From contig CANTFL010001254.1 in NCBI GenBank assembly GCA_947650285.1, forward strand, positions 1-64,000: 64,000 nucleotides of DNA, given 5' to 3'. The notes below the pieces were generated by a model. That model did no database searches. It was not told the DNA's origin and was given only the letters and a program-made list of their open reading frames with translations. Origin of the DNA: Hyaloperonospora brassicae. Taxonomy: Eukaryota; Oomycota; Peronosporomycetes; Peronosporales; Peronosporaceae. Of this stretch, positions 1 through 11,174 are shown in pieces. Position 1 is the stretch's first letter; each line of letters opens with the position of its first letter. A program made the position numbers and the translations under genes.

Positions 1-815
1 CTTCTTCGTTTCTTCGTTTCTTCTTCTTCTTGGTGGGCCGTGTATTTATCTGGCGCACTAGATTTTTCCAGTCCAGGCCGTTGACGCACTGTGCGCGTGG
101 GAGGAGCTGGTACTTCTTCGTCATTTGGACGACTCTTGCGCTTGCTTTTTTGCTTGTACTGAGCTTGACCCGGCGCTTCATCATCCAGATCGAGGGAGTC
201 GAAGTCAATGTCATCGGCATCTTCATCGGTTGTTGGCGGCGAAAGTCCAAAGACGGACTCGTCAAAGTTGACATCGCGACTGATGACCACCTGCCCCGTC
301 TCGATGCCATAAACTCGATACGCTTTGGATGCTTCTTCGTATCCCAAGAATATACCAGTGCGCTTTGAATGCTTCTTCGTAGCCCAAGAATATCCCAGTG
401 CGAGCCTTGGGATCCCACTTGAGTCGCTTCTCCTTCGGTGTCAATATGTAAACCTGACAACCGAACACCCGCATGTGCTTGACACTTGGCTTGGAGTTGT
501 AGACGATCTCGAACGGAGTCTTGTGCACAACCTTAGGCGACGGCAGACGGTTCTTGACATATATTGCCGTCATTGCTGCTTCGGCCCAGAAGCACTTTTC
601 ATGCTTCGCATGGTGGAGCATGATGCGAACGATCGTGACGATGGTCCGAATGGCGTGCTCCGCCGTGCCGTTGGTCTGGTGTGCATATGGCACCGTGGTT
701 TGCTGCTCGATGCCTTCGCCTTCGTAGAAATCTTGAAGCGAGTTGTTTGCGAGCTCGCGGGCTCCGTCGTGTCAAACAAACTTGACCTTCTTGCCAAACT
801 GATCTTGCACCATCT
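1..815 (-). pseudogene. Copia-1 polyprotein fragment (integrase core and linker), copy F
   Basis: This is a partial Ty1/copia polyprotein read on the minus strand and cut by the window start. It is nearly identical to 60,185-60,960 of copy C. Visible pieces are the integrase segment with the HQTNGTAE motif (here TAEHAIRTI), the [17 protein letters not shown] region and the [12 protein letters not shown](I)F(L)GYEE segment, followed by the acidic linker before RT. A 40-base tandem duplication at 321-400 is not a multiple of three and breaks the frame. Homology to the other copies stops near 815, inside the integrase just before the MVQ(D/A)QFGKKVKF motif, so the first half of the gene is missing. 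Non-functional; identification is secure from the repeated copies in this window. Confidence 0.9.
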
Positions 816-1110
816 TGAGCGTCGCGCCCTGCTGCACCACACGTTCCACATGGACCCCATGGTCTGCGTTCTCTCGAGTGGTCTGGCCGATGACGCTGGT
901 TGGCTTGGTCACGTGGATCAGGTCGTACCTCATGCTCAGCCGGGAGGCCTGCTCGACCCATAGTATTTGGACCAGATCTTACTCGCTCACCGCGTTCTGC
1001 ACTTAACGCCTACCGGTTCACTTCTCTGTCCAGCTCCATATAATCGGCGTCAGAGTTCGACTCATAGTTGTTTGTGTAGCTGTAGTCTCTTTCGTCCTCT
1101 TGCGACTCGT
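816..1110 (-). other. Unidentified coding-like stretch joined to the copia fragment
   Basis: Beyond the copia breakpoint the minus strand stays open in frames that look coding rather than random. One short block is rich in Asp, Glu and Tyr (YESQEDERDYSYTNNYESN, around 1,035-1,095). The next block runs in frame into the copia sequence. I cannot assign either to a family. It may be gag or linker sequence of another retrotransposon joined by rearrangement. There is no complete ORF, start codon or terminator to support a standing gene. Confidence 0.25.
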
Positions 1111-1262
1111 AATGATCAGCGTATTGTTAAGCCTCAATTCTACCGACCCCAATTACCGAGTGGTAGCCCACTGGAGCTAGAACCGGGAGGTATCCGGATC
1201 GATATCCTGGAGGGGGGTCGTTTACAGGGCGCCGGAGATAGGCTAAAAAAGTATGACGAGCA

Positions 1263-1309
1263 ACCACCCAATGGGTGGTCGCCCTGCCAACCCACACCGA
1301 AGGGTGTGG
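1263..1309. other. Pair of short hairpins
   Basis: Two perfect 7-bp stems lie side by side: ACCACCC/GGGTGGT at 1263-1279 with a 3-nt loop, and CCACACC/GGTGTGG at 1292-1309 with a 4-nt loop. The surrounding 1,110-1,590 holds no supportable gene. Such structures occur in LTR and untranslated regions of retrotransposons, but nothing here ties them to a particular element. Confidence 0.35.
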
Positions 1310-1589
1310 ATAGTTGTGTGGGCTGGAGTCCCTACTAGCCAAAAAGCCCCATAATGTAATGCAGGGGTGTGAGTCCACGGCAAGTTTTAATCGAGCCGCG
1401 GTACTCGCAGATCACCCCCTGCGGGTCTGAAGGGTCACACGGCATAAATCACTAAGCCTTAATTCTTAGAGTGCGGCTCGCAGATCGTCCGTAGTCGCTG
1501 ATGCGAGGGTGATACGACGGCTACCATCGTGCTCGTATCGCCTTGTTCGTCCTTCGCGCCGAGGCTATCTGTCTCTGCTCATTTCAATA

Positions 1590-2190
1590 ATAGAATCAAT
1601 AAGTTAACTCCACTATCAATCCAAATAATAAGTTGAGTATCAATCAACAATCAATAGAACAGTCTCAATCATTCTTATGAATAGTAAAATCAGCAAGCCA
1701 ACTTCACTACCAATTCAAACAACAATATTTGTATTGATAAACAATCAATAGAACGTCACCAATCATTCTTTTCAATAGTAAAGGTTGATTACCAACCCCA
1801 TATCAAGCAAAATAATTCGTTCAGTACCACGAATCAATCGATAGAAGTTCACTAACCGGCCGTTTCAATAGAAAGTCAATAAACAACATCACTATTAATC
1901 CAAACTGTCAGTTCAATACTTTCGTCGATCTTCCTGTTTGTTTATTTCAATTATAGAATTAGCAAGCCAACTCCACTATCAAGCCAAACTAACAGGAAAC
2001 CCTCACAGTAATATCTTATCATACATTACCAACTGTACAGTTCAATTATAGAATTGGCAAGCCAACTCAACTATCAATCCATACTATCAGATATATACTT
2101 TCGATTCCCATGAGGAGGTAGCCTAGAAATCCATATTAATAAATGAACTAGCAAGCCAATTCCTTATCATACTTCGCATACCAGACTACC
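1590..2190. repeat. Degenerate AT-rich tandem repeat, unit about 90-110 bp
   Basis: A motif resembling AGCAAGCCAACTCCACTAT followed by CAATCCAAA recurs at about 1595, 1690, 1875, 1966, 2053 and 2147. Between copies lie variants of AATCAATAGAA and CAATCATTCTT. The copies are diverged, so the array is old. There is no open frame across it. It could be the internal array of an LTR or a local satellite; the sequence does not decide. Confidence 0.55.
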
Positions 2191-2248
2191 CGCCTAAGCC
2201 CTTTCCAGTCTATTAATATTGAGAAAACAACTAACAGCAATTTCCATA

Positions 2249-2503
2249 CTATAGTTCACAAATTGGATCCTGACCACTCATACAGGGGAAAACAAGTTGT
2301 CCAAAACATCTTAATACCAGAAACCCACACGCCATTCCCGAACAAATATATTTTTCCAACTCACCACCCCATATATATAGGGGCGAGTGCACCTTCATCT
2401 GGTCTCGTTGCTTCTCACGCTTTTCGGCTAGCAGCCGATGACGGATAGTCAGTTCCACTAGGTGCATATCTCCCAGTCGTTGCGGGTAGATGAAATCCAT
2501 CAA
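2249..2503 (-). pseudogene. Short unidentified ORF remnant, possibly gag-derived
   Basis: An 84-codon minus-strand frame is charged and helix-like at its start (LAEKREKQRDQ) and loses that character after about residue 45. I do not recognise the family. Its place among retrotransposon debris suggests a gag remnant, but this is inference from context only. About 100 bases upstream the same strand is interrupted by stops. Confidence 0.2.
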
Positions 2504-3069
2504 TTCGTCGTCTTAACAGTTGAGCAAGAAGTGCTCCACATGATCTTCCGACTCGGCCCCACCCTTCTTATATTAAATCTGCGCTGCTCTTGAATATCCA
2601 TTCAAGCATTAGAGAAAATCGCACACATGTTCGGATTTCTAACGCTTCGACGAGTAATATCTGAATGTAGTCTACTGATCGTACTGCGAGCAGTAGGAGT
2701 CAAAAACGCTTTACTTATCAGCTTCCATATTATCTGCGTTTTTTTCGACAACTGTCGGTACCGACGCTTGGACGCCTTCTCCAGACTCAGCGAGAATGGC
2801 TCACACCAGTCGTTCTAAGGTTTGCACGTTCCTTTTATCTCGTAGATGAACGTCTTGATCCACAAGAGAGCTTTGTCGGATCGCTATCGTCTTCATTTGA
2901 AAGATGCCAATCTTATACAAGGGACATGCGACCGTATCTCTAATACTTGTCTTCGTTCACTCACAGATCCGTCAAAGCTCAAACGACGATTACAATTATT
3001 CGTCGAATGACTGCGATGAAGTTGTCTCATCCAATCTTCGTCGTCATCGTCGTGGTCGTCGTAGGGTCC

Positions 3070-3541
3070 TCATCCATCTTCTCCTTTCGTTTTCAAATTC
3101 TTCTCCCTCGTTGGAGGAGATGACCTTGGTGTCTCCATGTCGGCGTCCTTCATGTAAGGCAATCTCTCCACTCGAGAGTATGACTCCGGTTTAGTTTCAC
3201 CTTTCTCACCTCCCCGATCGTTCGTCCACGCTTGAGTCTCACGTGATCTTGACTTTGGCTCATAACTCGCTGGTAGCGGTGCCTTCTCTTTCATTGAAGA
3301 GACGTCTCCATACAGCTGCTGCATCGTAATGCTGCCTCGGACTCGCGTCAATTCCGAACGCGTCTCTGAGCTTGGATCTCCGTTTCTTCATCTCTTTGTC
3401 CACTACCCGCGGGTTAAAGACTTCCTCAGCCAGTTTGGTATCATGCGACGCTTTGCACTTGAACCCCATTGCTCGCAAGAGAGAGATCATGTACGCCGAG
3501 AGTGCCTCATTGCTCAAAACGGTGCAGGTCATGTTCAACAT
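3070..3541 (-). pseudogene. Two overlapping minus-strand frames, probable gag-like remnant split by a frameshift
   Basis: Frame one (3260-3541) starts MLNMTCTVLSNEALSAYM and carries a basic stretch, KEMKKRRSKLRDAFG. Frame two (3070-3351) continues with a charged, proline-rich tail containing MQQLYGDVSSMKEKAPLP. The two overlap between 3260 and 3351, where coding character passes from one to the other, so a single-base frameshift in one former gene is the simplest reading. The family is not recognised; basic plus low-complexity character would suit retrotransposon gag. The interval 3,700-4,500 shows no supportable feature. Confidence 0.3.
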
Positions 3542-4510
3542 GGTGCTGATGTCCGACCATTTCGCTTGAGTAGATCGCTAAATGAAGAACTTCTTGATTC
3601 ACCTCCACTTCTTCATATCGTCAGCAATTCGATGAAAATTAAGGTTCGCCTGAGAACTAGAGATTATGTTCAGGTGCCTAAAGATGGCTGATTGAAGTTC
3701 TGCCGCCCCAACTTCAGCTCGTCGTCATCTACCTTTCCTTGCTCGGCTTGCACAAATTTTCTTACTGCTTGTGCATGCTTCTTCTTCATCGCCTGTACGA
3801 AACTCACATATCCCGCGTGTAGAACTCGATTTTATTCATCGTAATCGAGTAACCCCCATTGTCGTACTCATTACTTTCATCTTTATCTTCCTCCACATGG
3901 TCATCCCTTTCGAACTCGTCGATTCCAGGTTCTCGTTTTACTTTCACCTTCACTTCGGTGTCTTTCTTTCTTGCCTGGGTCGACCCAGCACGCGACGATC
4001 TTTCAGCAGACGCTTAGATCCCTTCAACCCCTAGTTTTGAATGTGTGACCATTTCGATCGTAGTTAATTGCTTGGAACTTGCTTAACAGTTGCACACTCT
4101 GAAATCCTAAGTCGCGGCACCAGTCGTGGTATAGAAGTTAGTTAATTCCTTCGTTTAACAGCTTCAACGTAAAAACACAACAACCGCCGAGCTAAATCGG
4201 CGCAACGGGCTGGTACGTTTGGGTAATTACCAACGTGGGTCGCCCCTTCGGGTTCAGATGCGCCTTCGTATAGCCGATTTCTTACTACCACTCCTCAAGA
4301 GGCCTAACTGAGCTCTGCAGCTTCTAAACCTCTATTTTTCTGTGACTTCATACCCACGGGTCGAAGCCGACGCTAACGCGTTATTACAAGTTACCGGGCG
4401 TAGTGTCTGCCCAAGTAGAAGAATAACGGTGCCCTCATCTGAGGCCCACCGGCTTGTCGCTCGACAAGACTTTCAATGGTGACGTCTATTGGATCACCGG
4501 CTCATCAATG

Positions 4511-4606
4511 ACGAGACTCACAACGGTTCGTTGGATGAGATTTGCCGTCTCGTCGTCGACGAGACTCACAACGGTTCGTTGGATGAGATTTGCCGTCTCG
4601 TCGTCG
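4511..4606. repeat. Perfect 48-bp tandem duplication
   Basis: Bases 4511-4558 and 4559-4606 are identical, and the first bases of a third unit follow (ACGAGA). The unit is 16 codons long, so it keeps any reading frame. Each unit begins with ACGAGAC and ends with GTCTCGTCGTCG, so each can fold as a stem. Exact identity implies a recent duplication by slippage or unequal exchange. Confidence 0.9.
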
Positions 4607-4914
4607 ACGAGATTCTTTCCTTCGCTAGTAGCGAGCGTTGCTTAACCCGGTCCTTCCTATATTTTTGGCGCTACCAGATAAAACCTCTACAAGCTTTTCC
4701 TCTCGAGGTTCGACGGCAGACATAATCTATCCCACGCAGGGACTTACCTTAAATGTACGTGTGTCTTGGAATTATAGAAATTCTGCACTGTATTGATTAT
4801 ATCTTTTCCTGTCGCTGAACCGTTAAGTGTTCCTCTGTTCTTTTCCTATTTCCTAATACATAAACTAAGTGTTATGAATCTTTGCCGATCTTCTCGCACT
4901 CGGCCCTATGCTCT

Positions 4915-5165
4915 ATCGTCGACGATTTTGATTTGGACGACCATGAATTCGACGAGCTCTACCTCGACTACCTACACTTCGACAACCTACATTTCGACGA
5001 ACTCGACTTCTACGACCTTGCGTTTGATGACCTTCAATTCGACGACCTTGCGTTTGATGACCTTCAATTCGACGACTTTGCTTTTGATGATCTTCAATTC
5101 GACGACCTTGACTTCGACGACCTCGAGTTTGACAAACTCGGCTTCGACGAAAATGTCTATCTTTG
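4915..5165. repeat. 15-bp minisatellite encoding an acidic pentamer on the plus strand
   Basis: About fifteen units of a 15-base motif close to TTCGACGACCTTGCG run in phase. On the plus strand they read as repeats of L-x-F-D-D, where x is A, Q, D, E or H. On the minus strand they read as V-V-E-L-K type pentamers. Two 30-base doublets are identical. The plus frame has no ATG start in phase upstream, so I do not call a gene. The array directly abuts the truncated 3' LTR of Copia-1 element E, where about 100 bases of that LTR are missing. Confidence 0.8.
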
Positions 5166-5171
5166 CCACTA

Positions 5172-5418
5172 AATACCTACATCACACTACTCTAGACTAC
5201 ACCCAATCACATTATGCATCGAATTGGCCCGATTTACACACGTCTAATCACATGGTGCATCAAATAACCTCATTTTCACGCGTTAATAATCCTTCCCATC
5301 TATTCATCCTACGCGTATAATAATCCTAAGCGTCTAATTAACTCTGATGTAATTACCAACGTAAAAATATCCCGTATAAACTACACTTGAAGTTCAAATT
5401 GAACCGGTGCTCTCAATA
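5172..5418 (-). repeat. 3' LTR of Copia-1 element E, partial and diverged
   Basis: The segment aligns to the Copia-1 LTRs at 58,252-58,550 and 57,330-57,609. Shared landmarks in plus orientation are CCAATCAC, ATGGTGCAT, a CGTCTAAT-like motif, GGTAATTACC (here TGTAATTACC) and a terminal CTCAATA. It begins only at the point equivalent to about 110 bases into the complete LTR, next to the 15-bp minisatellite. Divergence is much higher than for copies A, B and C, marking E as an older insertion. Confidence 0.75.
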
Positions 5419-8400
5419 GTGCATCATCGAAATTTTTGGGTAGCAAGCGATACATCCTCTTGCCTTCTAGAATCTCTAGACTTAGAGCGTTGAACTCGGC
5501 TCAACTTGTTGACAGTGACACACTTGACTGCTTCTTGCTTCCCCAAAACCCCGGAGAACCCATGAATATGAGGGCGTATCCCGAAGTAGACTTGCAATTT
5601 GCATGGTCACCGACCCAGTTTGCATCCGCGTAGCCGCAGGAGTCCACCTTGTCGCCGGGCTTGAAGCAGATGCCAAACGACTTGGTTCCTTGCAAGTACC
5701 GTAGAATGCGTTTGACCGCCATCCAGTGCTCGACTTGGGGGTTCTCCATGAAGCGCGAAACGTAGCTCACAGCAAAAGCAATGTCCGGTCGTGTCGCGGT
5801 CATCAAGTGCATTAAAGCACACACTGCTTCACGGAACGGAGCGTCGATCTTGGTCGCTGCGTTGCTTGGTGTGAGTCGAGAGCTGATGTCCGTTGGGATG
5901 ATGACAGCTTTGCAATCGCTCATGCCAAACCGCTTGAGAACATCGTCCACATAGCGTCGCTGGCACATCGTCACACTCCCGTCATCGTTGTTAATCAGCT
6001 CGATGCCCAACACAAACGCACACATGCCGCTGTCAGTCATCTCAAAGCTCGTCTTCAAGTCATTCTTGGTGCGCGCAATCATCTCAGTCGAGCTGCCAGT
6101 CACCAACACATCATCGACGTAGACCAGCAACAGCACGCACTCCTCGTTTTCAATCTTGAGATAAAGACACGGGTCGAACTCGGACACTTGAAATCCGACG
6201 GAGCAGACGAATTCATGGAAAGTCTCGTTCCAAACTCGCGAAGCCTGTTTCAGCCCGTAGATTTCCTTCACCAGTTCGAAGCAATCAAAGTCTCCATTGA
6301 CTTCGACACCTTCTGGGACCGCGCAAAACACTTGTTCCTTCATTTCACCGTACAGGAAAGCCGTCACCACGTCCAGTTGCTCCAGTGTCCAGTCAAAGTA
6401 CTTCGTGATCGCGATCACCATGCGGAGCGTCACGTACTTGACAACTGGCGAGAACGTCTCCGTGAAGTCGATGCCATATCTTTGCTTGAACTCTTTTGCG
6501 ACGAGACGCGCCTTGTACTTCTCGATCGATCCATCATCTTTGCGCTTGATCTTAAACACCCACTTGGTACCGATGGTGTGCTGTCCAGCTGGCAGCTTGG
6601 TCGCTCGAAACACGCCACGTAGCTTCATTGAGTCCAACTCGGCGCAAATCGCCTTGCGCCAATGAACTTGATCTGGACCACCAACCGCGTCTTGAAACGT
6701 TGTTGGCTCGGACAAGTCAGTGCATTCGACTGCATTGGCACTTGCTCGCCAAAAGGCTTGAGGAGAATCGTAATCTTCGTCACCGCCTTTGCGCTCTTCG
6801 TCCAGATTGGCTCGAGTTCTTGAACGCCGTTTAGCTTCGTGCGACTCAAAGTCATTCGGCGCACTTGCTTCTTCCAATCCGGCCCCACTGCGAGCAGGAC
6901 GTTTCCGCTGATCGACTTGTTCATGGCTGTTTGAACGACTCTTGCGCTTGCCAGTTTGCTTGAACTGCATGGTGCCCGGTTCATCACTGATGTCCATCGG
7001 GCCGAAGTTCAACACAGTGTCATTGACAACTCCTTGTGGTAGTGTCGGTGAGAAACCAAACGTTGATTTGTCGAAGGTGACATCACGAGATATCACCACT
7101 TGATCTGCTTCAATGTCGTAAACGTGGTAGGCCTTCGACACTTCTTCGTACCCCATGAACAGTCCCTTTCGAGCCTTCTGATTCTGTTTCAATCGCTTTT
7201 CTTTGGTGGTCATCGCGAGCGCTCGGCAGCCGAAAACTCGCAGGTGCTTCACACTTGGCCGAGATCCGTTGATGATCTCGAACGGAGTTTGGTCTTGGTA
7301 CTGATGAGAAGGCAGGCGATTTTTGATGTAGATCGCTGTCATTGCTGCCTCGGCCCAAAACCACTTGTCCATTTTACGTAGTGGGGAATGCTACGACCGA
7401 TTGTCACGATGGTCCGAATCGTACGTTTTGCTTTGCGATTAGTCTGTTGCGCATATGGAACGTTTACCTGCCGATCCATACCTTAATTATCATAGAATGC
7501 CTTGAGTGAAGTCTTCGCGAACTCACGTGCGCCATCGTGTCGAACATATTTGACCGTGCGGTCAAACTGCGCCTGGACCGCCACGATGTACTTTTTGATG
7601 CACGTTGCACTGTCGGACTTGGCGCGCAGACTGAATCCCTTCATGCATACGATGCCTTTATCGACCATCAGCATCAAGTACTTGATTTCATCTCGCGAGT
7701 AGACTTCTATCTGGCCACACGTGTCGATGTGCAGAAAGTAGGACGGATCATAGTGACGCTTGTTCGGGTTTCTTGGAAATGGTCGTTGCACCATTTTTAC
7801 TTCTTGATAACCGTGACACCCGCTTGATCCGCTTGATCTCGGAGGCATATTAGCATCCTTGATCATGCCCTTGGAGACCATCCTACATAAGACATCAGTT
7901 GGTCCGTGGACCATGCGCGCACGAAGATCTTTGTCTCTTGATCGCGATGTAGCATTCACGGATAGCTGCAGTGTACGAAGACTGTAGAGTCCGTCTGCAA
8001 GATTTGCCGTTGCCATCACTTGCTTGAAGTCTTTGCGCGAAATCTTCCTTTTGGCACCGTCGAACATATCTTGAAACTTGCCGCTTTGGTTGATCTGCGG
8101 AATCGACAGCAGATTCTTGCTCATGCTTGGGACGCAAAACGCGTTCTTGATCTCGATCTTGAGCTCTTCACAGTTTGGCAGGATCATCGTTTCGACGATA
8201 GTCCCCCCACCTTTGTTCGCAGCCTTGTCTCCATCTGCGACCAACACTTCGCCTTCATTGCGCTCGTCCAGAACTTCGAACTTGTTCTTGTCATGGCGGA
8301 TGTGATCCGTTGCATCGCTGTCAATCGCTCACATCACAAACGTGTTCTTGATAGTTGGGAGTACGCATTCAAGTGAAACATCAAACGCTACTCGATCGTA

Positions 8401-8434
8401 ATCGCTGTTGTTGTGGCTGTTGTAGCCTTGCCAC
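5419..8434 (-). pseudogene. Copia-1 element E polyprotein (protease-integrase-RT-RNase H), gag deleted
   Basis: The polyprotein runs on the minus strand from about 8,430 down to 5,419. Protease is next to the LTR and its active site reads DSDAT instead of DSGAT. The integrase keeps HVD-like and VRHDGAREF motifs, but the third catalytic residue is lost: the region TNGTAERAI of other copies reads TNRKAKRTI. A frameshift near 7,378 separates the upstream frame (7,483-8,247) from a 623-codon frame (5,501-7,372). That frame carries RT with an intact YVDD and RNase H with YADANW. It ends at a TAG in SLSTS, one codon before the expected Glu of SEAEY. Coding character continues for about 80 more bases and then meets the LTR. 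The entire gag and zinc knuckle are absent. Clearly defunct; related most closely to copy B. Confidence 0.9.
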
Positions 8435-8600
8435 TGTTGGCGTCGGAAGTTGGGGTGGGCGAGAGAGTCTGCAATTGGACGACCGAACAGATGACATTTG
8501 CTCTGGAGAATGGAAACTGGAACGTTATTGATCTATAGGGATTAACTTCTGCCTACCATAGACTATATCCAATAACATGGTGCAACGAATCTCTTAAAGG
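8435..8600 (-). repeat. 5' LTR of Copia-1 element E, truncated
   Basis: It starts TGTTGGCGTCGGAAG in plus orientation and matches the B-type LTR beginning TGTTGATGCGTCGGAAG at 57,330. It continues through the ACTCTGCCTACC-like and CATGGTGCA landmarks, then loses similarity near 8,600. The primer-site sequence expected on its lower-coordinate side is missing, because the deletion that removed gag also removed the primer site. Confidence 0.75.
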
Positions 8601-8604
8601 TCAA

Positions 8605-8866
8605 GTGGTCAGTCATTGGCAAAATGCAAAGTGGATATATTGCTTGGTCCTTAGTTCGCAAACTGCTAGCTATCTCTAAGCCACTCATATTAATATTCTG
8701 CACTCACTTTACCCCAATTCTAAATTACCTCAGCCAATAGGCGCGTGGCTTCTCCGTGGCCATTCATTCATCCATTATCAACTTGAGCGCAACAAAACCG
8801 ACAAGTAAGTGCCATGCCTGTATCTACCAGTATTCCTTCGCCGGTCGAGACGCCTTGTCTTTAACA
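8605..8866 (-). repeat. 3' LTR of Copia-2 fragment
   Basis: On the minus strand a purine tract, GAGTGGGAG (8867-8875), is followed by TGTTAAAGACAAGGCGTC, the expected layout of a polypurine tract and LTR start. The first 80 or so bases are repeated, in the opposite orientation, at 11,083-11,174. The far end of the LTR is not defined; it runs into the truncated LTR of element E near 8,600. Confidence 0.6.
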
Positions 8867-8875
8867 CTCCCACTC

Positions 8876-11082
8876 GACTCGGCCGCGCTTGGTGAATCGA
8901 TTTCCTACTTGTTTTGAAGACCTTTCAAATTGTAACGCGCTAAATTGGCTTGTTCATCAAGTAAGCCTTCATGTCCTTCGTCGGGCGATATTTAAGCGGC
9001 ACTTGACCGTCTTCTACCTTCTTTCGCACGAAGTGATGGCGAATATCGATGTGCTTGGTACGATTGTGGCATTCCGGGTTCTTGGCCAACGCTATCGATC
9101 TTGATTATCTTCATAGATCTTGACGGCTTCGTGGATCGACATTTCGCCGAGTATGCACAGGAACGCGGTCAGCCAAATGGCTAATTGAACAGCTTCGGTC
9201 AACGCCATGTATTCTGCCTCCGTTGAAGATCGTGCAACCGTGCGCTGCTTCTTGCTTCTCCAGCTGATGCATCCGCCATTCATCATGAACGCGTAGCCAC
9301 TTGTGCTTCGTCGAGTGTCCACGTCGCCAGCCCAGTCCGCGTCCGAATAGCCTTAAAGTCCGTTTTGGTCCTGGGATTGGAATTCGATACCATGTGTCTT
9401 CGTCCCTTGCACGCATCTGAATACCATCTTGAGTGCTTGCCAATGCGTAGGGCATGGGTCCGAAGGAAAAGTGACCGAGAGCCCCACTGCAGCAGCAAGA
9501 TCCGTTCGAGTCCCAACCACGAGATCCATGAGGCAGCCGACAGCATTGCGCTACGGGACATGTTCCATAGTCGCTTCACGGTTACATCCGCCTTCGCAAA
9601 TGCTCTTGGTCAACTTAAGTCCGGGATCTTGTGGTGTTTTGACGGGGTTTCTGTTCTTATGCCGAACTTCTCCAGTATGTCTGCGGCAAACTTGGTTTGA
9701 CGAACGGACACATTGTCACTGATGGCATCTTGATCGATCTCCATACCCAAGGAGTATTTCAGCCGACCGGGATCCGTCATGTCAAATCGCTTGCATAGCG
9801 CCTCCTTTTTCATTTGGACCATCTTGTCGTTGTTGCATGCGAGGACCAAATCATCGACGCAGAGGGCCACAAAAACCATGTCTTCTCCGTCCCACTTGGC
9901 GTAGATGCAGCGATCGGTCTTGCACTTCTTGAACCTTATTTCGAGCATGAACTTGTCGATGGTTTGATTCCACATGCGCGGGGATTGCTTCAAACCGTAG
10001 AGAGAGCGCTTGAGCTGACATACATAGTCCGGCTTGTCTTCGTTGACGTATCCGTCGGGTTGCGTCATGTAGATATCTTCGTCAAGAAGTCCGTTGAGAA
10101 AAGCTGTCTTGATGTCCATTTGGTGCATCGTTAACTTGTGATTGGCGGACATACTGAGCAGGATTCAAATTGACTTCAATTTGGCCACCGGAGCGAATAT
10201 TTCTTCATAGTTGACGCCATACTTCTGTGAAAAACCCTTGGCCACAAGTCGCGCCTTGAATCTTTTTACCTCACCAGCTTGATTCTCTTTTATTCGAAAG
10301 AACCATCGACAACCTATTGCCTTGCGGTCTTGCGGGATCGGCACTAAACCCCAAGTCTTGTTTTTGCGCAATGATGCCACTTCGGAGTCGCAAGCATCCT
10401 TCCATTTGGCCGCGTTGCTTGATTCCATCGCCGACTTGTACGTGGTCGGCATTTTCCCCACTGAATCAACAACGAATGCAGCTTCAAATTCTTGAGCCGT
10501 CGCGGACATCTCATCAAGCGATCAATGTGACTCTGTTTCTTGGCCCTTGGGATCTCCGCGGCCTGTTCAAGCGACCGATTCCGTTGATGCCGCTTGCTTC
10601 CAGGCTCAAAGTCGACGTACGGAGGGGCTTTGGGCCGTGAGCTCGTGGTGCTGTCGGGCATGAAAGCTTGATCCGGCGCAGCGTCATCAGTGTCTTGGTC
10701 GGTCTGGTTAGTGGGGAACGAAGATTCCTCGACCACCTCTTTATCTTGAACAGCGACTGTGCCACTTCGCTTCACAGGATCAAAGACGTCCTCCATTTAT
10801 CGCGCATCACGACTTGTGATCACACGACCGTTGTCAATGTCTTCGAATCGATAAGCCCTATCATGCTCGGAATAGCCAAGAAATCGACAGCGCACTGAGC
10901 GGGCGTCAAATTTTGAGCGTTTTTCCTTGGGTATGAGGACGTACGGATGGCAACCGAATAACCCCAGGTTCGCCAACAGAGGTTTCTTGCCAGTCCAAAT
11001 TTGGTAGGGTGATATGTTATGACCGACCGCACGTGTTGGGCATCGGTTGCGGAGAAATATCACAGTCATGACAGCTTCTACC
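8876..11082 (-). pseudogene. Copia-2 polyprotein fragment: integrase end, RT and RNase H
   Basis: This is a second copia family, read on the minus strand in several broken frames. From high to low coordinates: integrase C-terminal region with PYQIWTGKKP and FLGYSEHDRAYRF (10,800-11,080); a stop just before MEDVFDP; the acidic linker (10,344-10,796); the RT start with KWKDACDSE and [21 protein letters not shown] (10,165-10,509); RT core with QMDIKTAFLNG, SLYGLKQSPRMWNQ and CVDD (9,610-10,152); and RNase H with [18 protein letters not shown] and EDNQ (9,092-9,455). Coding similarity fades near 8,880, before the polypurine tract. Gag, protease and most of integrase are absent. The same family reappears on the plus strand at 57,610-58,251 and 62,905-63,335. 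Confidence 0.88.
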
Positions 11083-11174
11083 TGTTGATGAGAAGGCGTC
11101 TCGACCGGCGAAGGAATACCGGTAGATCCAGGCATGGCACTTACTTACCAGTTTTGTTACGCTCAAGTTGAGGT
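11083..11174 (+). repeat. Copia-2 LTR end, inverted relative to the adjacent pol fragment
   Basis: TGTTGATGAGAAGGCGTCTCG starts an LTR-like segment in plus orientation. Its next 75 bases match the minus-strand LTR start at 8,866, including CTCGACCGGCGAAGGAATAC and GGCATGGCACTTACTT. Similarity ends after CTCAAGTTGA. The pol fragment on its left is in minus orientation, so this is not the 5' LTR of that element in normal layout. A rearrangement or a separate insertion must have joined them. Confidence 0.6.

Noticed and set aside
599..961. 120-codon Arg-rich minus-strand frame
   Set aside because: A shifted frame of the copia integrase fragment; the Arg richness is typical of the shadow frame.
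1590..2190. CRISPR-like array
   Set aside because: Units are diverged along their whole length with no constant repeat and variable spacer pattern, and the context is eukaryotic.
4793..5320. 175-codon Ser/Thr-rich plus-strand frame and the acidic pentamer frame in the same place
   Set aside because: Both are frame readings of the 15-bp minisatellite and begin at TTG; no ATG, signal or domain supports a protein.
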